In this document: piece after piece, positions 1 through 9,168 of the stretch
Position numbering within the stretch: the first letter of the stretch is position 1
How the letters are laid out: each line of letters starts with the position of its first letter
Notes under the pieces: model-generated
What the model was told of the DNA's origin: nothing
Databases searched by the model: none
What the model saw: the letters and a program-made list of their open reading frames with translations, nothing else
Made by a program: the position numbers and the translations under genes
Assembly: GCA_943914515.1 (NCBI GenBank)
Contig: CALUCI010000002.1
Coordinates: 1-64,000, forward strand
DNA: 64,000 nt
Direction: 5' to 3'
Source of the DNA: an uncultured Pseudomonas sp.
GTDB taxonomy: Bacteria > Pseudomonadota > Gammaproteobacteria > Pseudomonadales > Pseudomonadaceae

Positions 1-165
1 CACCACCACCACCACCACCACCCCGTAGGAGCGGCTTCAGCCGCGAGGCGTCATCCGCATCCACCGGGGTGCCAGGGCTGGCCTCTCGCGGGTAAACCCG
101 CTCCTACGGGCCACCACCACTGCCACTACCACCCCGTAGGAGCGGGTTTACCCGCGAGGCGTCAT
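1..165. repeat. CAC microsatellite and three Pseudomonas REP-like sequences
   Basis: The first 21 bases are a (CAC)n tract and shorter CAC runs recur near 111-133. Three copies of a roughly 30-bp REP-like sequence built on GTAGGAGCGG...CCGCGAGG lie at about 23-53, 81-110 (inverted) and 133-164. Each can fold into a small hairpin. Such elements are common between genes in pseudomonads; no gene is seen here. The next gene ends at 223. Confidence 0.75.
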
Positions 166-222
166 TCGCATCCACCGGGATGACCGGGGGCCACCACCCT
201 CCATAGGTGAAGCCCCCAGCGA

Positions 223-990
223 TCAGCGCGGCGGCATGCGCAGGGCGCCATCCAGGCGAATGGTTTCGCCATTGAGCATCGGGTTCTCGATGATCTGCCG
301 GGCCAGTTGCGCAAACTCTTCCGGGTAACCCAGACGCGAGGGGAACGGCACCTGATCACCCAAGGCCTTTTTGGCCTCGTCCGGCAGCATGTCGAGGATC
401 GGTGTCGCAAACAGCCCGGGAGCAATGGTGCAGATACGAATGCCGCTGCGCGCCAGTTCCCGGGCAATCGGCAGGGTCATGCCGACGACACCGCCCTTGG
501 ACGCGGCATAGGCGGCCTGGCCGATCTGGCCATCGAAGGCGGCAATGGAGGCGGTATTGATCAACACGCCCCGTTCGCCCTGTTCATTCGGCGGGTTCTG
601 GCTCATCTGGAAGGCGGCGAGGCGAATCACGTTGAAGGTGCCGATCAGGTTGACCTCGATCACCCTGGAGAAACTCTCCAGACGATGCGGAGCCTCCTTG
701 CCCACGACCTTCTCGGGGTTGCCGATGCCCGCACAACTGATGGCGCCGTGCAGCGCGCCGAAACGCGCCAGCGTCTGCTGGATCGCCGCCTGAACGTCGG
801 CCTCGGAGGTGACGTTGACGCGGACGAAGGCGCAGCGCTCGCCGAGCCGGTCCGCGAGCGCTTCCCCTTGCTCGACGTTCATGTCCGCCAATACCACCCT
901 GGCACCTGCGGCGAGCAGATGCTCCGCCGTTGCCGCGCCCAGCCCGGAGGCCGCGCCTGTGACGAGAAACACCTTATCTTCTAGTTGCAT
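223..990 (-). CDS. SDR, 3-hydroxyacyl-CoA dehydrogenase type II (HSD10-like)
   Basis: A 255-residue classical short-chain dehydrogenase. The N-terminal TGAASGLG nucleotide-binding motif, CAG motif, Ser in NTASIA and YAASK active site are all present. The protein resembles HSD17B10-type NAD-dependent 3-hydroxyacyl-CoA dehydrogenases that act in beta-oxidation of branched or cyclic acyl-CoAs. I start it at 990 because AAGGGA lies just upstream and the TGAASG motif then falls at the usual distance from the start; the longer frame would run into the gene upstream. It is the last gene of a minus-strand operon with FadB-like, nitronate monooxygenase and thiolase genes, 34 bp behind the FadB-like stop. 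The substrate is not evident. Confidence 0.85.
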   Translation of the reverse strand: MQLEDKVFLVTGAASGLGAATAEHLLAAGARVVLADMNVEQGEALADRLGERCAFVRVNVTSEADVQAAIQQTLARFGALHGAISCAGIGNPEKVVGKEAPHRLESFSRVIEVNLIGTFNVIRLAAFQMSQNPPNEQGERGVLINTASIAAFDGQIGQAAYAASKGGVVGMTLPIARELARSGIRICTIAPGLFATPILDMLPDEAKKALGDQVPFPSRLGYPEEFAQLARQIIENPMLNGETIRLDGALRMPPR

Positions 991-1024
991 ATCGAGTATC
1001 CCTTGCGGCCGAAGCCGGTACAGA

Positions 1025-3163
1025 TCAGAAGAAGCGCCTGGCTTCATGACAAATACGTTTGAGCCCGTCAGGCACCGTGCACCCTTGGGTCCAGGCCCAA
1101 TCGAGCACGCGCTCCGGCCCCAGCCAATCGATGTATTTCAGCGGCCCGCCCATGTGAACGGGGAATCCCAGGCCCAGGGTCACAGCGGTATCCAGCGCTT
1201 GCGCACTGCCCACCACGCCCTCATCCAGGCAGTGAACCGACTCCAGCAGCATGGGCAGCATCAGCCGGCGCACGATCTGTTCGTCGCTGATCGGTTCGTT
1301 AGCGGTCGGCGTTGCCGCGCCCTGGAGGCCCAGCGCCTCACGCATATCGCTGGCCGGGGTCTTGTCCAGCCGGCCATTGGCATCGCGCTGATAGTGGTAG
1401 AAGCCCGAGCCGCTTTTCTGCCCGAGGCGACCGAGCCTGACCAGTGCATCCAGGTGGCTGCTCGCCGCCGCCGACATGCGCTGCGGGTAGGCCGAGCCGA
1501 TGGTGCGAAAGACATGCGCCGCAGTGTCGAGACCCACGACGTCGTTGAGGTAGGCAGGTCCCATCGGCCAGCCGAACGCCTCCATGACCTGGTCGATACG
1601 GACGAAGTCGACGCCCTCCCCGAGCAGTTCGAGAAACGCCAGGATGTACGGCGTCAGCACACGGTTGACCAGAAAGCCGGGACAGTCACTGACCACCACC
1701 GGCGTCTTGCCCAGGGCCAGCACATACTGCACCGCCGTCGAAAGGCTGGCCGGATCGGTCTGCTCGCCACGCACTACTTCCACCAGCGGCATCTGCGGTA
1801 CGGGATTGAAGAAGTGCAGGCCGACCAGCCGTTGCGGACGCTGCAGGACATCGGCGAGGTCATGCAGGCGCAACGATGAGGTATTGGTGGCGATGACCGT
1901 GTCTGTGCCGACGACCGTCTCCAGCGTCGCCAGCACGCTGCGTTTCAGCCCCAGGTTCTCGGTGACGGCCTCGATGGCCAGGTCCACGTCGTCGAACCCT
2001 TCGTAGTCGAGCAACGGTGTGATCCGGCCCATGACCGCATGCGCCGCCGCGTCGTCCATGCGGCCGCTGGCAACGCGCTTGTCGAGCAGGCGGCGGACTT
2101 CCGCCATGCCCGCCTGAAGCGCTGGCAACAGGACATCCTTGACCTTCACCTCGATACCGGTGAGCGCCGTGCTGTAGGCGATCCCGCCGCCCATGATGCC
2201 GGCTCCCAGTACGGCGCTACGCGAGACCGGACGGGCCTCGGCGCGATACTGGCGAAAGGATTTCTTCAGTGCCTGATCATTCAGGAAGGCCTGGACCAGG
2301 CTCGATGCGGCCTGAGTCCGGGCGATCTGCGCGAAGGTCCGCGACTCGAGCGCCAACGCCTGCTGGCCATCGAGTTGCATGGCTTCCTGCAGCAAGTCCA
2401 GCGCCGCGCGGGCCGCCGGCAGATGCTCGCCACCGGGGCGCTCAAGGCGCGTGCGCTCCTGTTGAAACAGCGCCGCGACCAGTGGCGGATAGATCGCGAC
2501 CGGCTGCTGCTTGCGCTGGCGTGCCGCTCGCCAGTCCAGTGCGCCGCTGGCCGCCCGTTGCAACAGTTGCAGCGCAGTATCGCGCAGCAGCTCCGGCTCG
2601 ACCGCGGCATCGACAACCCCCGCCGCCAAGGCATCGCTGGCACGAACGGGACGGCCACCAAGGATCCAGCGCACCGCGGTATCGATCCCGCCGACCCGAG
2701 GCAGACGCACGGTGCCGCCAAAGCCGGGGATCAGTCCCAGCCTGACCTCCGGCAAGCCGATTTGCGCACGGTTCGACTGCACGCGGAAATCGCTGCTCAA
2801 CGCCAGTTCCAGGCCGCCACCCAGGGCGTAGCCGTTGATCGCCGAAACCGTTGGCACCGCGAGGTTTTCCAGCGCCAGAAACGCCGTATTGGACTGCGTG
2901 ACGTCCGCGCAGATGTCCTCGGCGCTCAACGAAAACAGGCTGGCGAACTCGGTGATGTCGGCACCGACGATGAACACATCCTTGGCACTGCTGACCAGCA
3001 ACCCGCGCAACCCCGGATCGCCGGCAAGCGACTCGACGGCCTCGCGCAGTTCGCGCACCGTGGCCTTGTCGAGCTTGTTGACGGGCTCGTCGCTGCGGTC
3101 GAAACACAGCTCCACCAGACCGTCGCCCAGCGATTGCAGAAAGAGCGTTTTACCCTGATACAT
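1025..3163 (-). CDS. FadB-like fatty-acid oxidation multifunctional protein
   Basis: The protein is 712 residues, close to the usual 715 of FadB. The N-terminal half (about 1-190) is an enoyl-CoA hydratase/isomerase with IVGADITEF and the NGYALGGGLELAL oxyanion segment. A Rossmann domain starts near residue 319 (VLGAGIMGGGIAY) and leads into two C-terminal 3-hydroxyacyl-CoA dehydrogenase domains containing HFFNPVP and GPAYLNDVVG. Family role: hydration of 2-enoyl-CoA and oxidation of the 3-hydroxyacyl-CoA, normally in complex with a FadA-type thiolase. The thiolase two genes upstream is the obvious partner. The sequence is divergent from the housekeeping FadB of pseudomonads, so a pathway-specific substrate is likely. 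Confidence 0.9.
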   Translation of the reverse strand: MYQGKTLFLQSLGDGLVELCFDRSDEPVNKLDKATVRELREAVESLAGDPGLRGLLVSSAKDVFIVGADITEFASLFSLSAEDICADVTQSNTAFLALENLAVPTVSAINGYALGGGLELALSSDFRVQSNRAQIGLPEVRLGLIPGFGGTVRLPRVGGIDTAVRWILGGRPVRASDALAAGVVDAAVEPELLRDTALQLLQRAASGALDWRAARQRKQQPVAIYPPLVAALFQQERTRLERPGGEHLPAARAALDLLQEAMQLDGQQALALESRTFAQIARTQAASSLVQAFLNDQALKKSFRQYRAEARPVSRSAVLGAGIMGGGIAYSTALTGIEVKVKDVLLPALQAGMAEVRRLLDKRVASGRMDDAAAHAVMGRITPLLDYEGFDDVDLAIEAVTENLGLKRSVLATLETVVGTDTVIATNTSSLRLHDLADVLQRPQRLVGLHFFNPVPQMPLVEVVRGEQTDPASLSTAVQYVLALGKTPVVVSDCPGFLVNRVLTPYILAFLELLGEGVDFVRIDQVMEAFGWPMGPAYLNDVVGLDTAAHVFRTIGSAYPQRMSAAASSHLDALVRLGRLGQKSGSGFYHYQRDANGRLDKTPASDMREALGLQGAATPTANEPISDEQIVRRLMLPMLLESVHCLDEGVVGSAQALDTAVTLGLGFPVHMGGPLKYIDWLGPERVLDWAWTQGCTVPDGLKRICHEARRFF

Positions 3164-3172
3164 AGATCCCCC

Positions 3173-4147
3173 TCAGCTTGCCCAGCAAGCGTTGGCCACA
3201 GCCAGGCGCTGCCGGCACTCGTCAACCATCCGCCGCAGCAACTGCTCGCAGGTGGGGATGTCGTCGATCAGGCCCACGACCTGCCCGGCCCAGACCAGCC
3301 CGGCGTTCAAGTCACCGGTTTCCAGCGCCAGGCGCCCCTTCTGCCCGGACACCAGGTGCTGGATATCCTTGAACTCACAGCCACCTTCGCGCTGCTCGAT
3401 GCCGACCACTTCGCTCGAAACCGGTGTTTTCAGTACCCGTCCGGTGTTGTGCAAGGTGCGGAAGATCAGATTGGTCTCACGCTCGCTGGCGCCGACCAGG
3501 GCCTCTTTGATCGCCTGGTGAATCGGTGCCTCGACAGTGGCGCAGAAACGCGTGCCCATGTTCACACCCTCGGCGCCCAGCGCCAGTGCGGCGGCCAGGC
3601 CACGGCCGTCGGCGATACCGCCGGAGGCAATCACCGGAATGCTCAGGGCCCGCGCCGCCAGGGGGATCAGCACCAGCCCGCCGACATCGTCCTCGCCCGG
3701 GTGACCGGCGCATTCGAAACCATCGATGGACACCACATCCACACCGTTGCGCTCAGCCGACAGCGCATGACGCAAGGACGTGCATTTGTGCAGGATCTTC
3801 ACCCCGTGCTGCTTGAACCGGGCAATGAACTCCTTCGGGCTGTTGCCGGCGGTTTCCACCACCTTCACCCCGCTGTCGATAATGGCTTCGACATACTCGG
3901 CGTAGGGCGGCGGGTTCACCGACGGCAGGATGGTCAGGTTGACCCCGAACGGTTTCGCGGTCAGGCCCCGAGTGCGCTCGATTTCCGCGCGCAGGTCCGC
4001 AGGGGTCGGCTGGGTCAGGCCGGTGAGCATGCCCAGGCCACCGGCATTGGACACGGCAGCCGCCATTTCGGCGCGGCCCACCCACTGCATGCCGCCTTGG
4101 ACGATAGGGAACTGGATCCCCAGCAATTCAGTAATCCGGGTCTTCAT
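3173..4147 (-). CDS. nitronate monooxygenase family flavoprotein
   Basis: A 324-residue NPD/2-nitropropane-dioxygenase-like TIM barrel. Visible family marks are the start ITELLGIQFPIVQGGMQWVG, the flavin-phosphate segment SIPVIASGGIADGRG, and ALGAEGVNMGTRFCATVE. Members bind FMN; some oxidise alkyl nitronates, while others in CoA-pathway operons act as enoyl-reductase-like enzymes. Start 4147 places the conserved N-terminus directly after the codon. It sits between the thiolase (12-bp gap) and the FadB-like gene (10-bp gap), so it is part of the same operon; its step there is unknown. Confidence 0.85.
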   Translation of the reverse strand: MKTRITELLGIQFPIVQGGMQWVGRAEMAAAVSNAGGLGMLTGLTQPTPADLRAEIERTRGLTAKPFGVNLTILPSVNPPPYAEYVEAIIDSGVKVVETAGNSPKEFIARFKQHGVKILHKCTSLRHALSAERNGVDVVSIDGFECAGHPGEDDVGGLVLIPLAARALSIPVIASGGIADGRGLAAALALGAEGVNMGTRFCATVEAPIHQAIKEALVGASERETNLIFRTLHNTGRVLKTPVSSEVVGIEQREGGCEFKDIQHLVSGQKGRLALETGDLNAGLVWAGQVVGLIDDIPTCEQLLRRMVDECRQRLAVANACWAS

Positions 4148-4158
4148 GATGGGCTTCC

Positions 4159-5337
4159 TCACAGGCGCTCGATGATGGTGACGTTGGCCATGCCGCCGCC
4201 CTCGCACATGGTCTGCAGGCCGTAGCGCTTGCCGCGGACATGCAGGGCATTGATCAGGGTGGTCATCAGCTTGGTACCCGAACCGCCCAACGGGTGACCG
4301 AGGGCGATGGCACCGCCATGCACATTGAGGCGGGACGGATCGGCCCCCAGTGCCTTCAGCCAGGCCAGCGGTACCGGCGCGAAGGCTTCGTTGACCTCGT
4401 ACAGGTCGATGTCGTCGATGCGCATGCCGGCCTTTTCCAGGGCCCGTTGCGTCGCCGGAATCGGCGCTTCGAGCATGATCACCGGGTCATGGCCGAGCAC
4501 GGTCATGTGATGGATCCGGGCCAGCGGCTCGACCCCCAGCGCCTTGAGGCCGCGCTCGTTGACCACCATCACCCCCGAGGCGCCGTCACACACCTGGCTG
4601 GCATTGGCGGCGGAGATCACACCGCCCTCGTGCAGCAGCTTGACGCTGCCGATGCTTTCCAGCGTGGCATCGCCGCGAATGCCCTCATCGACGCGGTGCA
4701 CGGCGTTCTGCGGACCGGCTTCGGCAGTGCGCACCTGGAGTTCGAGGATTTCACGGCTGAACACACCGCTTTCAACCGCGCGGGCGGCCAGTTGGTGGCT
4801 GGTCAGGGCAAAACGGTCGAGGTCTTCGCGATTGAAACCGTACTTCTTCGCCAACTGCTCTGCCCCCGAGAACTGGCTGAAGCGCACACCGGGGTATCGC
4901 GCCTGCATCGCCGGGCCGACATAGTGGCCATAGCCATGCTCATGGGGCAGCGTGCTGGGCAGAAACATCGGCACGCGGGTCATGCTCTCCACACCGGCGG
5001 CGATGACGATGTCCTGCGTACCGGACATCACCGCCTGGGCGGCGAAGTGCAAGGCCTGCTGGGAGGATCCGCACTGGCGGTCGAGGCTGGTACCGGGCAC
5101 GCTCTCCGGCAATACCGACGACATGATGGCGTTGCGCGCAATGTTGTTGGACTGCTCGCCGATCTGGCTGACGCAGCCCATGATCACGTCGTCGATCCTG
5201 ACCGGATCGACGTCCACCCGGGCGACCAGTTCATTAAGGATCTGCGCGGACAGATCCGCAGGGTGCCACCCGGAAAGGCGTCCATTACGGCGCCCCCCGG
5301 CGGTTCGAACGGCTGCGACGATATAGGCTTGGCTCAT
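4159..5337 (-). CDS. acetyl-CoA C-acetyltransferase (thiolase)
   Basis: A 392-residue thiolase of normal length with the full catalytic set: nucleophile Cys89 (SLDRQCGSS), His348 (GGAIALGHPLGGSG) and Cys378 (CEGGGMAN). It would cleave a 3-oxoacyl-CoA with CoA, the last step of a beta-oxidation round. Start 5337 is chosen because a GAGGAAA ribosome site precedes it and the family N-terminus (YIVAAVRTAGG) follows. It is the first gene of the minus-strand operon thiolase, nitronate monooxygenase, FadB-like, SDR, and faces the OmpW gene across a 301-bp divergent spacer. Confidence 0.92.
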   Translation of the reverse strand: MSQAYIVAAVRTAGGRRNGRLSGWHPADLSAQILNELVARVDVDPVRIDDVIMGCVSQIGEQSNNIARNAIMSSVLPESVPGTSLDRQCGSSQQALHFAAQAVMSGTQDIVIAAGVESMTRVPMFLPSTLPHEHGYGHYVGPAMQARYPGVRFSQFSGAEQLAKKYGFNREDLDRFALTSHQLAARAVESGVFSREILELQVRTAEAGPQNAVHRVDEGIRGDATLESIGSVKLLHEGGVISAANASQVCDGASGVMVVNERGLKALGVEPLARIHHMTVLGHDPVIMLEAPIPATQRALEKAGMRIDDIDLYEVNEAFAPVPLAWLKALGADPSRLNVHGGAIALGHPLGGSGTKLMTTLINALHVRGKRYGLQTMCEGGGMANVTIIERL

Positions 5338-5638
5338 GTCTCGTTTCCTCATCCCGAACTGACGACCTGCTTCGCAGCAGGCGGTTTCAAGCGCATTAGC
5401 GCGATGGGACAAAGCCTATGCAGTCACGCCTGATGCCGCGCCGTTCGTTAGAACTAATCTGCGCCTGACGCAGATTCCCGCTTGAATGCCTCGACCTCAC
5501 TGCGGCGATGGCCGCCCGGGCAAATTAGTTCGTTCGGACCCATTCACGGCGCAGGCATTTCCCTAGGATCCGCTCTACCACTCCTCGCCGCTCCGCGTGG
5601 CAGGCGTGCACCAGAACAACAACAAGAGCGATCACACC
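5338..5638. promoter_or_regulatory. divergent intergenic region with inverted repeat
   Basis: This 301-bp spacer separates the thiolase operon from ompW and must hold both promoters. GAACTAATCTG at 5451-5461 and CAAATTAGTTC at 5521-5531 form widely spaced inverted half-sites; a related AACTAATATG occurs near 9332-9342 (minus strand) in the next divergent spacer. A CCTGCTTCGCAGCAGG hairpin lies at 5367-5382 in the thiolase leader. I could not place a convincing -35/-10 or -24/-12 pair. Confidence 0.45.
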
Positions 5639-6313
5639 ATGCACACGACCCTCCGTTCCGTTCACCTGCCCGTGCTGGCAGTTTCCGCGCTGCTGCTTGG
5701 CGCGCCGCCTCTCAACGCTGAAGAAGGGCATTGGTGGCTGCGTGCCGGTCCGGCATTCGTGGACTTCAAGAACGACGTCACGCTCAAGGCGCCCCTGCTC
5801 GGCGGCGAGATACCCGGCGCCAGCGCCGAGGTCAAAGACAACGTCACCGTTGCCGCCGAGATTGGCTACAACTTCACTGACAACTGGGCTGTGGGCCTGA
5901 CCATCGGCTACCCGCCGACCACCGAGCTGAAAGCGGGAGGATCGCTGAAAGGGCTCGGCAAACTGGGCAGCATCACCTACGGTCCGGCGGCGCTGACAGC
6001 GCAGTACCGCTTCACCAACTTCGGCAAGTTCCAGCCGTACCTTGGCGCAGGCTGGTCGTACATGCTGGTGCTGGATTCGAAGGACAAGGCGGTCAGCGGC
6101 CTGAACGTCGACGACGTCAACGGCGCCGTGTTCCAGGCCGGTTTCGAGTACCGCAACAGCGACAGCATGGGCCTGTTCGTCGACGTCAAACGCTTCTGCC
6201 TGGAAGCCGAGGCCACCGGCAATGCGCCCGCCAGCATGGGCGGTATTCCGGTGAAGGCCGACATCGTGCTCGACCCCACGGTGTATACCGCCGGCGTGGT
6301 TTTCTACTTCTGA
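5639..6313 (+). CDS. OmpW family outer-membrane protein
   Basis: A 224-residue protein with a Sec signal peptide (charged start, VLAVSALLLGAPPLNAE, cleavage near residue 28), ending in aromatic VVFYF as expected for an outer-membrane beta barrel. Family marks include the early GHWWLRAGPAFV, the GPAALTAQYRF strand and FQPYLGAGWSYM. OmpW proteins form narrow 8-strand barrels with a hydrophobic channel and are frequent in hydrocarbon-degradation clusters, where uptake of hydrophobic compounds is proposed. Start 5639 is the ATG that leaves an intact signal peptide; the Shine-Dalgarno is weak. Divergent from the beta-oxidation operon. Confidence 0.88.
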   Translation: MHTTLRSVHLPVLAVSALLLGAPPLNAEEGHWWLRAGPAFVDFKNDVTLKAPLLGGEIPGASAEVKDNVTVAAEIGYNFTDNWAVGLTIGYPPTTELKAGGSLKGLGKLGSITYGPAALTAQYRFTNFGKFQPYLGAGWSYMLVLDSKDKAVSGLNVDDVNGAVFQAGFEYRNSDSMGLFVDVKRFCLEAEATGNAPASMGGIPVKADIVLDPTVYTAGVVFYF

Positions 6314-6320
6314 TGCATCA

Positions 6321-6347
6321 CAGGCACCGGCGTTCTGCCGGTGCCTG
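6321..6347 (+). terminator. GC-rich hairpin after ompW
   Basis: CAGGCACCGG and CCGGTGCCTG form a perfect 10-bp stem with a 7-base loop just after the ompW stop. There is no T-run, so it may be a terminator-like or mRNA-stabilising stem. Confidence 0.5.
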
Positions 6348-6401
6348 GCCATTCCTGCGCGTTGGCCTGTGCTGGCGACGGCGCTGATTAGACGAGGCCC
6401 C

Positions 6402-7877
6402 ATGTCGTACTGGACGAATACCAAAATCGCTCACCGGCTGGTGCTCAGCCTGAGCCTGATGCTGACCCTGGTGATTTTCCTCGGCGTGTTCGCCCTGGCG
6501 AACCTGGCCAAGATCCGCACCACCAATCAACTGCTGCAACATACCTGGCTGCCCCGCCAAGCCTGGCTGAATGACGCCCAGCAGCAATTGGCTGCCAGCC
6601 CTCCAGACGAGCAAGCAGTGCGCCGTTTGCTGGCCACTCTTCCGGCCGACCTGCCGGCGCTGCGCGACCGCGAGATACGCGAGGCGCTCAACGGCTATCT
6701 CGACAACACCCGGCCGGCGCTGTCGCTACAGGACATCCTGCGGCAGCTCAACCGTGAGCAACTGGAGCAGAGCCAACGGGTGATAGCGGCCGACGCTGCA
6801 GTACAGGACCACGTTGGCACGGTGGTGGTGACGGTCATTCCGCCGGTACTGGCGATTACCCTGGTGCTGCTCTGGCACCTGATCAGAAGCATCACCCGGC
6901 CGTTGCAGGCGGCTGTCGCCGTGGCGGAAAACATCGCTCGCGGCAATCTCGACGGCCCGATAAGCATCGACGGCCCCGAGGACACCCGACGCCTCGGCGC
7001 GGCCCTGAAAAGCATGCGCGACAATCTGCACAGCACCCTGACCGACATTCAGCACAGCAGCGCCGAGCTGTTCCAGGCGGCCGACGAGATGCGCAAGGCC
7101 GCAAGCGTATCGACTGGAAATCTGCAGCAGCAGGACCAGCAGATCGAGCTGAGCGCCACCGCGATCACGCAGATGGCCGCCTCGGTGGAAGAAGTCGCCC
7201 GCCGTGCGAACGCCACCGCGGAAAGTTCACGGGCCTGCGCCGATGCCTCCAGGCAAGGGCTGCAACGCCTGTCCTCGACCGTCAGCGACATCCAGACACT
7301 GGAGCAACAGGTGCTCGCGGCCTGCCAGCAATCCGAAGCCCTGACCCATAAAGCTGCGGATATCGGGCAAACCCTGGTGATCATCCGGACCATCGCCGAG
7401 CAGACCAACCTGCTCGCGCTGAATGCCGCCATCGAGGCGGCACGGGCTGGCGACAGTGGCCGCGGGTTCGCCGTGGTCGCCGACGAAGTGCGCGCGCTGG
7501 CGCTGCGCACACAGGCGTCGACCAAGGATATCGAGCAGATCGTCAGCCTGATCCAGCAAGGCACGCGGCAAACCACCCAGACCCTTCAGGCCAGCGCGCA
7601 ACACGCCAGCCAGACGCTGACCAGCACGCGACAGACCAATGACTTCCTCCGCCAGTTCAGCACCCTGACCACGGAAATAAACGACAACAACACGACCATC
7701 GCCAGTGCCACGGAAGAGCAGGCGATGGTCTCGCGCGAAGTGGATCAGAACCTGATACGGATTCACGACCTGGCCGGTTTCAACCTCGACCAGGCACAGA
7801 TCACCGCCAAGGGCGGGGAAACCCTCACCCGCCTTGCCGGGCAACTGGGCCACCTGGTCGGCCGCTTTTCCCTGTAG
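6402..7877 (+). CDS. methyl-accepting chemotaxis protein
   Basis: A 491-residue chemoreceptor. Membrane segments lie near residues 12-32 and 140-160, enclosing a short periplasmic sensor region of about 105 residues. A HAMP domain follows (SITRPLQAAVAVAENIARG), then the long signalling coiled coil with the conserved tip EQTNLLALNAAIEAARAGD around residue 332. It signals to the CheA/CheW system at the cell pole. The sensor region is too short and divergent to name a ligand. GACGAGG precedes the ATG at 6402. Its location between ompW and the acyl-CoA dehydrogenase suggests it senses the pathway substrate; this is inference. Confidence 0.9.
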   Translation: MSYWTNTKIAHRLVLSLSLMLTLVIFLGVFALANLAKIRTTNQLLQHTWLPRQAWLNDAQQQLAASPPDEQAVRRLLATLPADLPALRDREIREALNGYLDNTRPALSLQDILRQLNREQLEQSQRVIAADAAVQDHVGTVVVTVIPPVLAITLVLLWHLIRSITRPLQAAVAVAENIARGNLDGPISIDGPEDTRRLGAALKSMRDNLHSTLTDIQHSSAELFQAADEMRKAASVSTGNLQQQDQQIELSATAITQMAASVEEVARRANATAESSRACADASRQGLQRLSSTVSDIQTLEQQVLAACQQSEALTHKAADIGQTLVIIRTIAEQTNLLALNAAIEAARAGDSGRGFAVVADEVRALALRTQASTKDIEQIVSLIQQGTRQTTQTLQASAQHASQTLTSTRQTNDFLRQFSTLTTEINDNNTTIASATEEQAMVSREVDQNLIRIHDLAGFNLDQAQITAKGGETLTRLAGQLGHLVGRFSL

Positions 7878-7893
7878 CGCTTGCCAGATGTAT

Positions 7894-7931
7894 TTCCGGC
7901 GTGAGCGGTAGTAAACCGGGTCACGCCGGAA
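7894..7931. terminator. bidirectional hairpin between convergent genes
   Basis: TTCCGGCGTGA at 7894-7904 pairs with TCACGCCGGAA at 7921-7931 (11 bp, perfect). It lies between the converging chemoreceptor and acyl-CoA dehydrogenase genes. Confidence 0.6.
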
Positions 7932-7947
7932 GGTGCTGGGTGGGGGC

Positions 7948-9168
7948 TCAGCCCACCAGCTCGCGACCGAACACGTTGCGCGCGATCACCCAGCGCTGGA
8001 TTTCGTTCGCGCCTTCGTAGATCTCGCCAATCTTGGCGTCGCGGTAGATCGACTCCAGCGGGAAGTGGCTGCCGGTCGCCTTCAGTTCCCGGACGAAACC
8101 GTAAGCGCCACAGACCTGAATGGCATCGCGGGCGACATTCACCGCCAGTCGGCTTCCGGCGACTTTGGCCATGGCGGCCTCGACCTCGGCCTGGCCTTCC
8201 TGGTCGTAACGCAACGCCGCCTTGGTGTAGAGGTTGCGGGCGTTTTCGATTTCCAGCGCGTGTTCGGCAAAAACGAACTGCCAATGCTGAAAGCGCGCGA
8301 GCGCCTGGCCAAACACCTTGCGCTTGCCGCTGTAGTCGACCGCGAAGTCCAGGGCGGCCTGAGCCATGCCGACGCCGATGGCGCCGATGCCCATTCGTCC
8401 CAGGGTCAGGGCACCCAGCGCAGCACGCAGGCCGCCACCCACTTCACCGACAACGTGATCGTCGGCAACGAAGACATTGTCGATCTGCACGTCCGCCGTC
8501 AGTTGCGCGTGGTTGCCCATCTTCAGATCCGGCTCGCCGACCGTGACGCCTGCTGCGTGCATGTCCACGCAGAGCATGGTCAGGCGGTCGCCGGTGCGGC
8601 ACAGCAGCAGGATCAGATCGGCGGCAACCGAATTGGTGATCCAGCGTTTGTGCGCATTTACGATCCAGCCTCCGTCGACCCGCTCGGCGACACTGCGCAT
8701 CGAATCCACCGACAGGTCGGTGCTGGCTTCCGGTTCGCTGGTGGCAAAAGCGCCAACGAAGCCACCCTTGACCAACTGCGGCAGGTAGCGCTGGCGCAGC
8801 GCCGGACCTGCGCGATCCAGGGTCTTGCCGACCAGAATCGCCTGGCCGTCATACAGCGCCGACGCGGCACCCGGTGAGTAGTAGGCCAGTTCCTCGATGG
8901 CCACGAGCGTGGCCAGTGTCGGGAACTGCAAACCCCGTCCACCCACATCGGCGGGGAACGGAATGGCGTACAACCCGGCCTCGCTCATCAGCTCGAACAG
9001 TTCACGCGGGAAACCGTCGCGACGCTCCGGGGCAGTGTTGAGGGCGTGGGCTCGCGGACGCAAAACCCGCTCGGCGAACGCCCTGACCTCGGCACGGATT
9101 GCCCGTGTTTCCTCAGGCAGGAAGATGTCACTGAACAAACGTTCAGAACGGCGATCTGGATGGCTCAT
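7948..9168 (-). CDS. acyl-CoA dehydrogenase
   Basis: A 406-residue flavin-dependent acyl-CoA dehydrogenase of standard length. Family signatures: FATSEPEASTDL (flavin and substrate binding), the VFGQALARFQHWQF helix, and C-terminal IYEGANEIQRWVIARNV, where the Glu of YEG is the expected catalytic base as in MCAD. It would form the 2-enoyl-CoA used by the FadB-like enzyme and electrons would pass to ETF. Start 9168 has AAGGAAC upstream. It is divergent to the luciferase-like gene and is the only acyl-CoA dehydrogenase in the left block, so probably serves the nearby thiolase/FadB operon. Confidence 0.9.
   Translation of the reverse strand: MSHPDRRSERLFSDIFLPEETRAIRAEVRAFAERVLRPRAHALNTAPERRDGFPRELFELMSEAGLYAIPFPADVGGRGLQFPTLATLVAIEELAYYSPGAASALYDGQAILVGKTLDRAGPALRQRYLPQLVKGGFVGAFATSEPEASTDLSVDSMRSVAERVDGGWIVNAHKRWITNSVAADLILLLCRTGDRLTMLCVDMHAAGVTVGEPDLKMGNHAQLTADVQIDNVFVADDHVVGEVGGGLRAALGALTLGRMGIGAIGVGMAQAALDFAVDYSGKRKVFGQALARFQHWQFVFAEHALEIENARNLYTKAALRYDQEGQAEVEAAMAKVAGSRLAVNVARDAIQVCGAYGFVRELKATGSHFPLESIYRDAKIGEIYEGANEIQRWVIARNVFGRELVG

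Noticed and set aside
1..24. CAC repeat array as a CRISPR or coding repeat
   Set aside because: It is a simple trinucleotide tract next to REP sequences, with no spacers of constant length. No CRISPR array or cas gene was seen in the window.
2039..4225. A 728-codon open frame on the plus strand
   Set aside because: It is antisense to the FadB-like and nitronate monooxygenase genes, has no domain pattern or plausible start, and results from high-GC codon bias.
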